Of a stretch of DNA of 64,000 nt, positions 1-7,636 are shown one piece after another (within the stretch, counting starts at the first letter, position 1; each line of letters opens with the position of its first letter). The stretch is from Alkalispirillum mobile (GTDB lineage: Bacteria; Pseudomonadota; Gammaproteobacteria; Nitrococcales; Halorhodospiraceae), in NCBI RefSeq assembly GCF_003664325.1, contig NZ_RCDA01000001.1, positions 992,001-1,056,000 on the forward strand, given 5' to 3'. The notes under the pieces were generated by a model that saw only the letters and a list, made by a program, of their open reading frames with translations, had not been told where the DNA came from and searched no databases. Both the position numbers and the translations under genes were made by a program.

Positions 1-8
1 CCGGACGC

Positions 9-305
9 ATGAAGATTGAGTTTCACCCCGCCACAATCGACGAAGTCAACAAGGCCACAGCTTTTTACAACAAGCGAGAGCCTGGCTTGGGTGACGCATT
101 CCGCGAAGAGGTCTATGCGGCCATAGACAAACTGACGATCCAACCCCGTCAGTGGCCGGTGCTCAGTGGGGATATCAGGTAATGCCTGGTGGGTCGATTT
201 CCCTGGGCCATCCTGTACCGTATCCGCGGTGGCGGGCGGGTGATCCGAATTCTCACGATCCGTCACCAACGCAGGCATCCGCGCTATGGGACGCGGCGCA
301 GGTAG
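9..305 (+). pseudogene. ParE/RelE-type toxin gene interrupted by an in-frame stop
   Basis: Translation from the ATG at 9 gives a ParE/RelE superfamily start (FHPATIDEVNKATAFY, then GLGDAFREEVYAAID) that stops at TAA 180-182 after 57 residues. The same frame continues past that stop with the family's C-terminal half (FPWAILYRI, then IRILTIRHQRRHPRYG) and ends at TAG 303-305. Two halves in one frame indicate a nonsense mutation, not a frameshift. A whole protein would be about 98 residues, normal for ParE. Such toxins inhibit gyrase or cleave mRNA and are encoded with an antitoxin, which would lie upstream of this window. Only eight bases precede the start, so neither the antitoxin nor the ribosome site can be judged. 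A sequencing error at the stop cannot be excluded. Confidence 0.75.
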
Positions 306-362
306 ATCGCCGCGGCGCTCGCGATGACGGTTTTCGCCCAAGGGGGATGCCGAAGTGGGAAG

Positions 363-698
363 TCAGTCGTTGCGGAAGCGCTGGTAGGCGCGGTGGCCGG
401 CGGCGCCTTTGCGGGCGTTGATGAGGGTATGGCCGAGCGCTTCCAGCCGGGCCTCCAGCAGGGGCCGGAGGCGGTTGTCCAATTCGAGGATGCGCTCCAG
501 GCGGGTGACCAGGGCCTGGTAGCGGTCCGGGTCTTCAACGGCGCTGCTGTCGATGGCGCGGGCCAGCTCGCCGCGACGGGTCTCGCTGGCCACTACCTCG
601 TCCCACTCCCCGGCCTCGGCGAGCGCAAGGCGGCGGCGAGCCAGGTGTTCCAGCTCCACCGCCGCCTCCAGCATGGCCTCATCGCGGGACAGGGGCAT
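363..698 (-). CDS. fliT: FliT-like flagellar export chaperone
   Basis: This 111-residue, almost wholly helical, charged protein follows fliS by 8 bases at the end of the flaG-fliD-fliS run. FliT-family proteins are small cytoplasmic chaperones that bind the filament cap FliD before export and, in enteric bacteria, also restrain FlhDC. The sequence has leucine and arginine heptad patterning (LVTRLERILELDNRLRPLLE) like FliT, but the family is weakly conserved. The assignment therefore rests on size, helical character and position. No terminator is visible in the 57 bases between its stop and the broken toxin gene. A generic coiled-coil flagellar protein is the alternative. Confidence 0.7.
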   Translation of the reverse strand: MPLSRDEAMLEAAVELEHLARRRLALAEAGEWDEVVASETRRGELARAIDSSAVEDPDRYQALVTRLERILELDNRLRPLLEARLEALGHTLINARKGAAGHRAYQRFRND

Positions 699-706
699 GG
701 GTGCGT

Positions 707-1144
707 TCAGCCCTCGTTGGCCGCGGCGCGTTTCGCCGCTTCCTTGTCGCGCAGTTCCTTGGGGATGGCCTGCCAGGCCTCACGGATCTGCTTCAGCAGG
801 TCCGACACCTCGTCCAGCATGGCCTCGTCGTTCCGCGCATTGGCACTGACCAGGCGGCGCTGCATGTAGTCGTAAAGGTTGTCCAGATTGGCGGCCAGAT
901 CGCCGCCGGTGTCCTGGTCCAGCCCGCCGCGCAGCCCGTCGATAATGGCGATGGCCTTGCCGATGAGCTGGCTCTTGGTGCCGCGGTCGCCCTGCAGGAG
1001 GGCGCCCTTGGCCTGGGCGATCCGGTCAATGCCACCGTCGAGCAGCATCTCGATGAGCCGGTGCGGGTCGGCGTAGGCCGCACCGCTGTAGGCACCCACC
1101 TGCTGGTACTGGTCGATTCCGCTGTTCATGGCTGCGTAACTCAT
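707..1144 (-). CDS. fliS: Flagellin export chaperone FliS
   Basis: FliS is a cytoplasmic four-helix chaperone that holds the C-terminal D0 segment of flagellin and delivers it to the flagellar export gate. The 145-residue product is of usual length and carries the family's N-terminal pattern (YQQVGAYSGAAYADPHRLIE) and the central LLDGGIDRIAQAKGAL and NLDNLYDYMQRRLVSAN segments. It lies between fliD and fliT, the normal order, and is read leftward with them. The last residues are lysine, arginine and alanine rich. Confidence is high from both sequence and context. Confidence 0.95.
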   Translation of the reverse strand: MSYAAMNSGIDQYQQVGAYSGAAYADPHRLIEMLLDGGIDRIAQAKGALLQGDRGTKSQLIGKAIAIIDGLRGGLDQDTGGDLAANLDNLYDYMQRRLVSANARNDEAMLDEVSDLLKQIREAWQAIPKELRDKEAAKRAAANEG

Positions 1145-1226
1145 TCCCGCTGCCCTCTCCCTAGTGGATGATTGTCACCCATAATTAACGGCAATTCATC
1201 CCCGAACTTGAGAGCATTTAGGCCGG

Positions 1227-2669
1227 TTACTGCTGGTTCAGCAGGCCCAGCTGATTGTCCAGGAACTCACTCGTCTGGTTCATCTGGGCGATCATCGAAT
1301 CCATGGCCGAGAACTGCCGGATCAGCCGCGCCTCCAGCCGGTCCATGCGCATGTCCAGCCGCTCCTGCTGGGGCGCCAGCGCCGCCAGCCGGTCCTGCAG
1401 GGACTCGGTGCGGTTGTTGATCACGCTGTCCCGACCGGTGAACTCGTCCACGGCATCCTGTAGCCGGGCAGTTATCCCGTTCTCGCTGTCCGTGAACAGT
1501 CGGACCACGTCCAGTCGGTTCTCGTTCAACGCATCTTCCAGCCGGCTGTCGTTGATCTCCAGGGTGCCGTCGCGCTGGGTGGTGATGCCCAGGTCGGCCA
1601 GGGTGCGCACCGCGCCCTCGGCGCCGGGAACCGGCTCGCTGATGAGCTGGCGCATGCGGGACTGCACCGAGCGCAGGGTGGAATCACCCTTCAGCTCCCC
1701 GGCCTCGCCGGACTCCGGGTCGAAGGCGTTCAGATCACCGAGGGTGCGCTGCAGGCTGTTGTAGGCCTCGACGAAATCGCGCACTGCCGACTCCGCCGCC
1801 CCCGGCTCCTGGGTGACGTTGACGCGCGCCTGGTCCACCGCGTTGAGGGTCAGGGTCACCCCGTCGATCACGCCGCTGATCTCGTTGGTGGGGCGGGTGA
1901 TGCGCAGACCGTCCACGAACAGCTCGGCGTTCTGTGCCTCGCGCAGTTGGGAGAAGTTATCGCCGGCGCGCACACCATCCTCGTCCGGGTCGTCAAGGCT
2001 CGCCGCGTCAAAGGCCAGTCGCTCGAGCAGGGCATCGCCCTCGTCGTCATCCGCGTCCACCTCGATGGCCGTGACCGCATTGGCCTGCCCCGGCTCCCGG
2101 CTGGTGAACACCAGCCGCGGCCCCTCGCCATCATCCACCACCGAGGCACGCAGGAACTCGCTCTCGTTGTTGATGGCAGAACGCACGTCCTGAAGGGTGT
2201 CGGCGCCCTCTTCCAGGCGGAAGGTCTCGGTGACGGCGTCATCGCCCTCGCCCAGGGTGATGGTGAAGGTGCCGGTGCCCAGCGAGGTGGTGCCGGCGGA
2301 GAAATCCTCCACATCCTCGAACAGGTCGGAGTTGGTGGCGATGCGCTGGGCCTGCGCCAGTTGGGTAACGTTCACGTCGTAGCTGCCGGGCGGGGCGTCA
2401 CGGTTGGCCGAAACGGTGACCGCCGACTCATTATTGCTGGCCGCCTCGACACTGCGAAAATCGCTCTCGCCGGAGACATTGCCCAGCGCACTACCGAAAT
2501 CGCTGACCGCGCCCTGGAGCTTGCCCAGGCCGGAGACCTGCGCCTCCAGCCGCGACTCCTGGCGGTCGATGCGCTGCTGGCCAGGCTCGCGCTCAGCGGC
2601 CACCAGCTGATCCACCAGATCCCGGATATCCAGCCCGGAACCCACACCGAGAGAACTGATGCTCGCCAT
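1227..2669 (-). CDS. fliD: Flagellar filament cap protein FliD
   Basis: FliD (HAP2) caps the growing filament and folds incoming flagellin subunits. The 480-residue product opens with the FliD_N signature (ISSLGVGSGLDIRDLVDQLV) and an N-terminal coiled coil. It has acidic central domains and closes with the typical FliD_C heptads, ending in LDNQLGLLNQQ. The frame opens three codons earlier at a GTG, but the ATG at 2669 has AGGAAGG at 8 bases and is preferred. Its flaG neighbour upstream and fliS downstream form the usual late flagellar cluster, transcribed from the sigma-28 promoter at 3191-3217. The Asp/Glu-rich central domain fits a salt-adapted surface protein. Confidence 0.95.
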   Translation of the reverse strand: MASISSLGVGSGLDIRDLVDQLVAAEREPGQQRIDRQESRLEAQVSGLGKLQGAVSDFGSALGNVSGESDFRSVEAASNNESAVTVSANRDAPPGSYDVNVTQLAQAQRIATNSDLFEDVEDFSAGTTSLGTGTFTITLGEGDDAVTETFRLEEGADTLQDVRSAINNESEFLRASVVDDGEGPRLVFTSREPGQANAVTAIEVDADDDEGDALLERLAFDAASLDDPDEDGVRAGDNFSQLREAQNAELFVDGLRITRPTNEISGVIDGVTLTLNAVDQARVNVTQEPGAAESAVRDFVEAYNSLQRTLGDLNAFDPESGEAGELKGDSTLRSVQSRMRQLISEPVPGAEGAVRTLADLGITTQRDGTLEINDSRLEDALNENRLDVVRLFTDSENGITARLQDAVDEFTGRDSVINNRTESLQDRLAALAPQQERLDMRMDRLEARLIRQFSAMDSMIAQMNQTSEFLDNQLGLLNQQ

Positions 2670-2724
2670 CTCGCCCACCTTCCTGTTTCAGTTAGAGGCG
2701 CCTCACGCCTCGTGACACGCCGTG

Positions 2725-3150
2725 CTACGCCTGTTCCCGCACCAGCAGGCCGCGTAACTCTTCCAGCTGCTCGGCGATGGCCAGGATCTCCTCCGGCGGA
2801 AACTGCCGGATCAGCTCCTCGTTCTTCGAGTCGAACACCTTCACCACCGTGCGCCCGGTGTCCTCGTCGATGCTGAACTCCAGGTCGCGCTGGACCACCT
2901 GCACGAACTCATTGATCCGGTCCACTGCATCGCTGACCGATTCACCGGTCGGGTCGCCGGCGGCCCGCGCCTGCTCCGGCCGGGCGGCGTCGAGTGTCGG
3001 GTCCACCGGCCGTGCCGAATCCGGCTGGGGCGGGCGTGACGCGGCCTCGCTCTGGCGGACGCCCTCGCCCGCCGGCGCACCCTGGCTGCCGGTGACCGCC
3101 GGGCGCATGCCCTCGACGTTGGACGTTGTCACGGTGTTGTTGGTATCCAT
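2725..3150 (-). CDS. flaG: FlaG family flagellar protein (copy 1, next to fliD)
   Basis: FlaG proteins influence filament length and sit with flagellin and fliD in many polar flagellar systems; their mechanism is unsettled. This 141-residue product has a low-complexity Pro/Ala/Glu N-terminal half and a conserved C-terminal domain, about residues 70-141 (AVDRINEFVQVVQRDLEFS, then GRTVVKVFD, then PPEEILAIAEQLEELRGLL). The ribosome site AGGAGGGATTAG precedes the ATG. A near-consensus sigma-28 promoter lies just upstream, so this is probably the first gene of flaG-fliD-fliS-fliT. A paralogue lies about 180 bases upstream and is nearly identical over the C-terminal domain. Confidence 0.9.
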   Translation of the reverse strand: MDTNNTVTTSNVEGMRPAVTGSQGAPAGEGVRQSEAASRPPQPDSARPVDPTLDAARPEQARAAGDPTGESVSDAVDRINEFVQVVQRDLEFSIDEDTGRTVVKVFDSKNEELIRQFPPEEILAIAEQLEELRGLLVREQA

Positions 3151-3190
3151 CTAATCCCTCCTGCCACCGGCCGCATGCTCCCTAAAAGAA

Positions 3191-3217
3191 ATATCGGCAG
3201 CATTTAGGAGAACTTTA
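3191..3217 (-). promoter_or_regulatory. Sigma-28 (FliA) promoter for flaG-fliD-fliS-fliT
   Basis: On the minus strand TAAAGTTC, an 11-base spacer and GCCGATAT match the sigma-28 consensus TAAAGTTT-N11-GCCGATAA at 7 of 8 bases in each element. It lies 41 bases upstream of the flaG start, downstream of the terminator that ends the second flaG gene. This places the flaG-fliD-fliS-fliT set in the late flagellar gene class. Confidence 0.88.
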
Positions 3218-3252
3218 GCCCCGCGCGCAATGAAAGCCCACACCCCGGACAG

Positions 3253-3286
3253 AAAAAGGCCCGGAGTGGCATCGCCGCCCCGGGCC
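3253..3286 (-). terminator. Rho-independent terminator after the flagellin A-flaG transcript
   Basis: Read leftward, a GGCCCGG...CCGGGCC hairpin with a further inner GGC/GCC pairing is followed directly by five T residues. It lies between the two flaG genes, just after the stop of copy 2, and separates the flagellin A unit from the fliD unit. Confidence 0.85.
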
Positions 3287-3330
3287 GGAGAAACGCAGAA
3301 ATTGTGAAAACCGACAATCCGGACAGCGCC

Positions 3331-3720
3331 TCAGGCCTGATCCCTCACCAACAGCCCGCGGACCTCGTCGAGTTGCTCCGCGATGGCCAGGATCTCGTCG
3401 GCGGGAAACTGGCGGACCAGCTCCTCGCTGCCGGAGTCGAACACCCGCACCACGGTGCGGCCGGTATCGTCGTGTACGCTGAACTCCAGATCGCGCTGGA
3501 CCACCTGGACAAAGTCGTTGATGCGATCCACGGCGTCGGCGACCTTCTCGGCGTTGCGCTGCGCCTGCTGGGCCGCCTCGGCCGCCCCGCCACCCTGGCG
3601 GGTGCCGGAAACGGCTTCGGCCCCCGAAGGCGCGGGCGAGGCCTTCCCCTGGCTCTCACCCGTCCCCGAGGGCCGTAGCATCTGAACGTTCAGCGTAGAC
3701 ACCTTCATGCTGGTATCCAT
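3331..3720 (-). CDS. flaG: FlaG family flagellar protein (copy 2, next to flagellin A)
   Basis: This 129-residue second FlaG follows flagellin A by 89 bases and starts with a strong ribosome site (GGGGGAGGAGGATCAG before ATG). Its C-terminal domain (AVDRINDFVQVVQRDLEFS, then EILAIAEQLDEVRGLLVRD) is nearly the same as in copy 1, while the N-terminal half differs. It appears to be co-transcribed with flagellin A and is followed by its own terminator. Tandem FlaG copies, one per transcription unit, suggest local duplication. Its role should be as for copy 1, in filament length or assembly; specialisation for one flagellin is possible but not shown. Confidence 0.9.
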   Translation of the reverse strand: MDTSMKVSTLNVQMLRPSGTGESQGKASPAPSGAEAVSGTRQGGGAAEAAQQAQRNAEKVADAVDRINDFVQVVQRDLEFSVHDDTGRTVVRVFDSGSEELVRQFPADEILAIAEQLDEVRGLLVRDQA

Positions 3721-3756
3721 CTGATCCTCCTCCCCCGATGGCGGGGTCAGAGGCGA

Positions 3757-3778
3757 CCCGGGGCCATCCTGCCCCGGG
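3757..3778 (-). other. Hairpin between flagellin A and flaG copy 2
   Basis: CCCGGGGC and GCCCCGGG form a perfect 8-base stem around a six-base loop just after the flagellin A stop. No T run follows on the minus strand, so a full terminator is unlikely. It may stabilise or trim the abundant flagellin message so that flaG is made in smaller amounts. Confidence 0.5.
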
Positions 3779-3809
3779 CCACCCCGCTACTCAGTTCCCG
3801 AAGGCCCGA

Positions 3810-5051
3810 TTACTGGAGCAGGCCCAGCACGTTGTTCGGGATCTGGTTGGCCTGCGCCAGGACGGAGGTACCAGCCTGCTGCAGGATCTGACCCCGGGTC
3901 AGGGCCGCGGTCTCGGCCGCGAAGTCAGCGTCTACGATGCGGCTGCGGGAAGCCTCCAAGTTTTCCGAGGTGACATTCAGGTTCGCCACCGTGGACTCGA
4001 ACCGGTTCTGCACCGCACCGAGGTCGGCTCGCAAGCTGTTGATCTGGTCCAATGCCCCGTCGGCGATGGCGATCGCCTCGCTTGCGCCATTCCGGGTACC
4101 AATATCAACGTCAGTTAGATTGCGTTGCTCTGCCTCAACTCCGGTCTCACCGTTGAACACATCAATCGTGTCTTCACCTTCCAAGGTGATTTCGCCGCCC
4201 TCAACCTCGAATTCAGCAGCGAAGGCACCACGAATGGAAACAGTCGTTTCCGTGCCGTCCTCCCCATCAATGGTAGTCAAAGCTGCACTCAGACCCGCAC
4301 TCCTGACAGCCTGCGTCTCTTCCTCAGTCTCTCCTTCAAAGGATGCGATTGCGCTGTTGATCTCGCGGACCATGCCCTCTAGTGAAGTAACGTCTTCACC
4401 GAAATCAACTTCAATTTCAATACCCTCACCAACGTCAAAGCCCTCCAGATCGGTCAGTTCGATAGTGACTTCGCCAATCCCATCGATGCCCTCACTGATC
4501 TGATCCTGAGTCAGACCCGCTTCACCCTCAGCGATCGAACGCCCAAGTTCGGCGGACCTCGCATCCACACCATCTACTGCGATGGTCTGACCCTGATTGG
4601 CGCCGACCTGGAAGAAAAGATCACTCAGGGCTCCATCGAGCACTGTCTGATCGTTAAACTCGGTAGACTCAGCAATACGACCGGCCTCGTCCACCAGCTG
4701 TTCAACCTCCTGATTCAGCGCAGCACGATCGGACGCCGAGTTACTGTCGTTGGCGGACTGAACGGCCAGCTCGCGGACACGCTGTGCGATGTTGCCGATC
4801 TCCTCAAGCGCACCCTCGGCGGTCTGTGCCAGGGAGACGCCGTCGTTGGCGTTACGTGCTGCCTGGTTGTTGCCGTTGATCTGCGCGGTGAAGCGCTCGG
4901 AAATCGCCAGCCCTGCCGCGTCGTCCTTGGCGCTGTTGATCCGCAGGCCCGAGGACAGGCGCTCCAGAGACACGTTCAGCTGGCTCTGGGAGCTGTTGAG
5001 GTTCCTCTGGGCGTTCAGGGAGGCAATATTCGTGTTGATTACCTGTGACAT
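3810..5051 (-). CDS. fliC: Flagellin A
   Basis: This is a filament subunit exported through the flagellar type III apparatus. The 413-residue protein begins MSQVINTNIASLNAQRN and carries the conserved D0/D1 helices (SLERLSSGLRINSAKDDAAG) over about residues 1-140. Residues about 165-320 form a variable, strongly acidic central domain with little similarity to ordinary flagellins. The C-terminal D1/D0 ends QQAGTSVLAQANQIPNNVLG. The open frame extends 54 codons upstream, but the ATG at 5051 has AAGGAG at good spacing and starts at the flagellin consensus. Its ends closely resemble flagellin B, located beyond the ligase gene. A sigma-28 promoter lies about 100 bases upstream, and flaG copy 2 follows. 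Confidence 0.96.
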   Translation of the reverse strand: MSQVINTNIASLNAQRNLNSSQSQLNVSLERLSSGLRINSAKDDAAGLAISERFTAQINGNNQAARNANDGVSLAQTAEGALEEIGNIAQRVRELAVQSANDSNSASDRAALNQEVEQLVDEAGRIAESTEFNDQTVLDGALSDLFFQVGANQGQTIAVDGVDARSAELGRSIAEGEAGLTQDQISEGIDGIGEVTIELTDLEGFDVGEGIEIEVDFGEDVTSLEGMVREINSAIASFEGETEEETQAVRSAGLSAALTTIDGEDGTETTVSIRGAFAAEFEVEGGEITLEGEDTIDVFNGETGVEAEQRNLTDVDIGTRNGASEAIAIADGALDQINSLRADLGAVQNRFESTVANLNVTSENLEASRSRIVDADFAAETAALTRGQILQQAGTSVLAQANQIPNNVLGLLQ

Positions 5052-5149
5052 GACTCTTCTCCTTACCGCTTTCCGGGTTCGGCGAGGAACCCCTGGGTTT
5101 GTTTCCGGTGGGAGGCGCGGTGTTGCCGCTTTTCCTCCCTGCGCCCCCT

Positions 5150-5176
5150 GTAACGACCCATGAGCGGCAAACTTTA
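5150..5176 (-). promoter_or_regulatory. Probable sigma-28 promoter of flagellin A
   Basis: The minus strand shows a perfect TAAAGTTT -35 element, an 11-base spacer and GTCGTTAC, which matches GCCGATAA at five of eight positions. It would give a leader of roughly 90 bases before the flagellin A start. The strong -35 and exact spacing support it despite the weaker -10. Confidence 0.65.
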
Positions 5177-5306
5177 GGCCTGACCGGAAATTTTTTTCCG
5201 CCTGGCGGCACAAGCAAAGAGAAGAATCAAAACAATCGAATAGTCAGTAGGTTAAGGTCACACCACACATGCAGATGCACCCGGTCTCAACACAACCTCC
5301 TGCTGT

Positions 5307-7460
5307 TCAGGCTTCAGCCAACACATCCACAGGCTGACCCATGCCAACAGACACCGCCACGGCAAAGGCCACGGCCTTCCGGTCCAATCCTCCAACCTCC
5401 GCATCTCCGTTAGTCAGGTGCGCAGCCAAGCGAAGATGCTGAGTGCCCTTTTCTGTTACTACACGCATCGCGTCATCGCCATTGCTCCCCCAAACGACCG
5501 CCTTATCGCTTGGACGAAGCAGCGCGGTGTCGAAATTGGAGCCTGTGGACACCCAGATCACCGGCAAGCTGGAAACCTGCCGTACCAGGGCAACGCAGGC
5601 AGCATCGTCAGCGTTGGCGACAACACCACCAGTGGCCCGGGCAACGGCCTGGGCCCGAAGCAGCATTCGTTGATCCGACGACAGCCCTTGGCTGTCGCCC
5701 CCCTCGTTCAAGTCTGTAATTACGACCCACTGGTAGTAATCGCAGGGATGGCCTTGAGCCAATAGCGTCGGGTCAGGCAGTGCGAATACAGCCCGGGTCA
5801 CCGTGGGGTCAGATAGAATCATCCGAGCGCGCTTGAATGGGTCCGCGCCAGTACCGCCTACCGACTCAACGCCCACGCGAGCCTCCGCCTCACTTGCCAG
5901 CCCGCATACGTGGTTTTCCGCACCGAGTAGAACGTGGGCAATGGCCGCCACATGAGTACGACGGTCACCACCGACCACCGCTGCGACAGGGATCCTAAGG
6001 TCCTCGCCTTGGAGGAGGTAATTCAATATTTCTCCGCTGACATCGTGATCCGGAGTCCCCAACCAGTGTGGTCTCAATCCCGGTTGCGCGTTGACCTCAC
6101 AAATTACGCCACCGACTTCTCGCCACGAGCGATGGGCGTCCGGACAAATCAAATCTATTCCAGCGATATCGAGTCCGATAATCCGAGCGGCTCGCTCTGC
6201 CAGCCGAACGTTATCCGGGTGAATCGCGCTGGTCAGGTCTTCCGCTGTCCCACCTGTGCTGATGTTCGCGGTTCGCCGTAGCCAGACTGTATCCCCTTCA
6301 GCAGGCACCGATTCGAGAGAAAGCCCTTGTTCATTCAACATCGCTTCGGCTTCATCATCGATCTTCACTTGCACCAGCATGCTCTTTCCATCCCCACGGC
6401 GGGGATCTGCATTCAAAGACCGCACAAGCTTTCCGATCGACGAATGGCCGTCCCCGACCACATGAGCCGGCACCCGCTTAGTGGCGACGCGTACTCTCCC
6501 ACCAACGACGAGTAGACGGTGGTCTTCGCCCGAAACATGCTTCTCCAAAAGGACCCCTTGAGGGCTATAACTAGCCGCACTTGAAAAGGCCTGCCGCAAG
6601 GTCTGCACGTCACGAATGCCAGGCACCACACCCACGCCTTGATCCTGATTCCCTGGCTTCACTACCACGGGCCAACCGAATCGCTCAGCCATGGCCTGAG
6701 CCTCTTTTTCAGTTCGGACCATGACCGCTGGAGCCACTGGGATGCCTGCGTCGGCGAGGATCTGTGATGCCCGGAATTTGTGCCGAGCCAAGCGTGTAGC
6801 GATGACACTGGTCTCATGACCAAAGGTTGATTCCATCCGTTTTCCATTCGCCCCCCAACCTAGACGCAACAACTGCCCACCTGCACGACGCACTGGCACG
6901 CCCCGCTCCATCGCGGCGCGGGCGAAACGCAGATTGGTGGGGTGCAGTCCGCCACTTTGCGCCGAGTTTACCCACTGAGCCACCTTCTTCTGCAGGTCAG
7001 GCAGACCGCTGTTGCCCGGGGACAGTGAAATCCCCAGGTACTGAACGGCCAGTTTCAAGGCGTCACTGGCGATATTCTGACGCTCCCAAGGCAGCACGAG
7101 TTCAAGCACCGACTCATCCTTCTTCGCCAGTCCACCGGCACCGACGGGGTCTCTGGCAATGCGCTGCAGTGCGATCTGGAACGCCACCAACCAGGCTGCG
7201 AACTGCTCCCGCGAGTCATCGGAGGGCGTGTTCAGCAAGAAAGCTCCCGGCCAGTCCTCCGGTTCAACGTTGTAGAGTGGCTCTGCTTCCCATAGGTGGC
7301 GCGCCATCGCCCGCAGCCGACCCTCCGCGTCCGGCCAGCGTTTGATGGGCTGCGGTAATTTCAAATCTACCGTAAGGGTTGGCCCCAACAGGCCCTCTCT
7401 TGCCCCGTCGGTAAACCTAAGGTTCTCGAACTTGACGTTGATCGCGTTCTTCTTGGCCAT
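5307..7460 (-). CDS. Cyanophycin-synthetase-like ATP-grasp ligase located between flagellin genes
   Basis: This 717-residue protein resembles cyanophycin synthetase (CphA) in architecture. An N-terminal domain (about 1-200) leads into the CphA ATP-grasp core (about 200-485), with QLLRLGWGANGKR, PVVVKPGNQDQGVGV, RVPAHVVGDGHSSIGKLV, ANISTGGTAEDLTSAIHPDN, GLDIAGIDL and ICEVNAQPGL. The C-terminal part (about 487-717) sits where CphA has its Mur-ligase domain, but the expected P-loop GTNGKTT reads GGDRRTH at 497-503, so that site is probably dead. CphA2 enzymes also lack this site. The ATP-grasp core should still make an ATP-dependent amide bond, perhaps adding an acidic or dipeptide residue. The start at MAKKN has GGAGAGG 11 bases upstream; an 18-codon TTG-started extension is less likely. 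No cyanophycinase is nearby, and the genes on both sides are flagellins. The substrate is unknown. Confidence 0.85.
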   Translation of the reverse strand: MAKKNAINVKFENLRFTDGAREGLLGPTLTVDLKLPQPIKRWPDAEGRLRAMARHLWEAEPLYNVEPEDWPGAFLLNTPSDDSREQFAAWLVAFQIALQRIARDPVGAGGLAKKDESVLELVLPWERQNIASDALKLAVQYLGISLSPGNSGLPDLQKKVAQWVNSAQSGGLHPTNLRFARAAMERGVPVRRAGGQLLRLGWGANGKRMESTFGHETSVIATRLARHKFRASQILADAGIPVAPAVMVRTEKEAQAMAERFGWPVVVKPGNQDQGVGVVPGIRDVQTLRQAFSSAASYSPQGVLLEKHVSGEDHRLLVVGGRVRVATKRVPAHVVGDGHSSIGKLVRSLNADPRRGDGKSMLVQVKIDDEAEAMLNEQGLSLESVPAEGDTVWLRRTANISTGGTAEDLTSAIHPDNVRLAERAARIIGLDIAGIDLICPDAHRSWREVGGVICEVNAQPGLRPHWLGTPDHDVSGEILNYLLQGEDLRIPVAAVVGGDRRTHVAAIAHVLLGAENHVCGLASEAEARVGVESVGGTGADPFKRARMILSDPTVTRAVFALPDPTLLAQGHPCDYYQWVVITDLNEGGDSQGLSSDQRMLLRAQAVARATGGVVANADDAACVALVRQVSSLPVIWVSTGSNFDTALLRPSDKAVVWGSNGDDAMRVVTEKGTQHLRLAAHLTNGDAEVGGLDRKAVAFAVAVSVGMGQPVDVLAEA

Positions 7461-7479
7461 TGCAGAACATGCCTCTCCG

Positions 7480-7501
7480 CTGACAGATCGTTGACTGTCA
7501 G
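7480..7501. other. Perfect inverted repeat upstream of the ligase gene
   Basis: CTGACAG and CTGTCAG form a perfect 7-base inverted repeat separated by 8 bases, ending about 20 bases before the ligase start at 7460. It could be an operator or a leader hairpin controlling the ligase separately from flagellin B. No T run follows, so it is not a terminator. Confidence 0.5.
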
Positions 7502-7566
7502 CGACATCTTGCAATGATTGCGCCAGCTGGAGTCTTGCGGATGGATAGATATCTGGCCCCGATACA

Positions 7567-7600
7567 GAAAAGGCCCGGGGAGGCTGACGCCACCCGGGCC
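7567..7600 (-). terminator. Rho-independent terminator after flagellin B
   Basis: Read leftward, GGCCCGGG and CCCGGGCC form an 8-base GC stem followed by TTTT. It stands about 35 bases after the flagellin B stop, so the ligase would depend on read-through or on its own promoter between 7460 and 7567. Confidence 0.8.
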
Positions 7601-7636
7601 AAGTACTGCCGCTTGAGGTTCGGTCTGGCTGTTCGA

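Noticed and set aside
2696-2705. Palindrome GAGGCGCCTC as terminator after flaG copy 1
   Set aside because: Too short, without loop or T run; flaG and fliD are probably co-transcribed.
5307-7460. True cyanophycin storage operon
   Set aside because: No cyanophycinase or second synthetase is present, the Mur-type P-loop is missing, and the flanking genes are flagellins.
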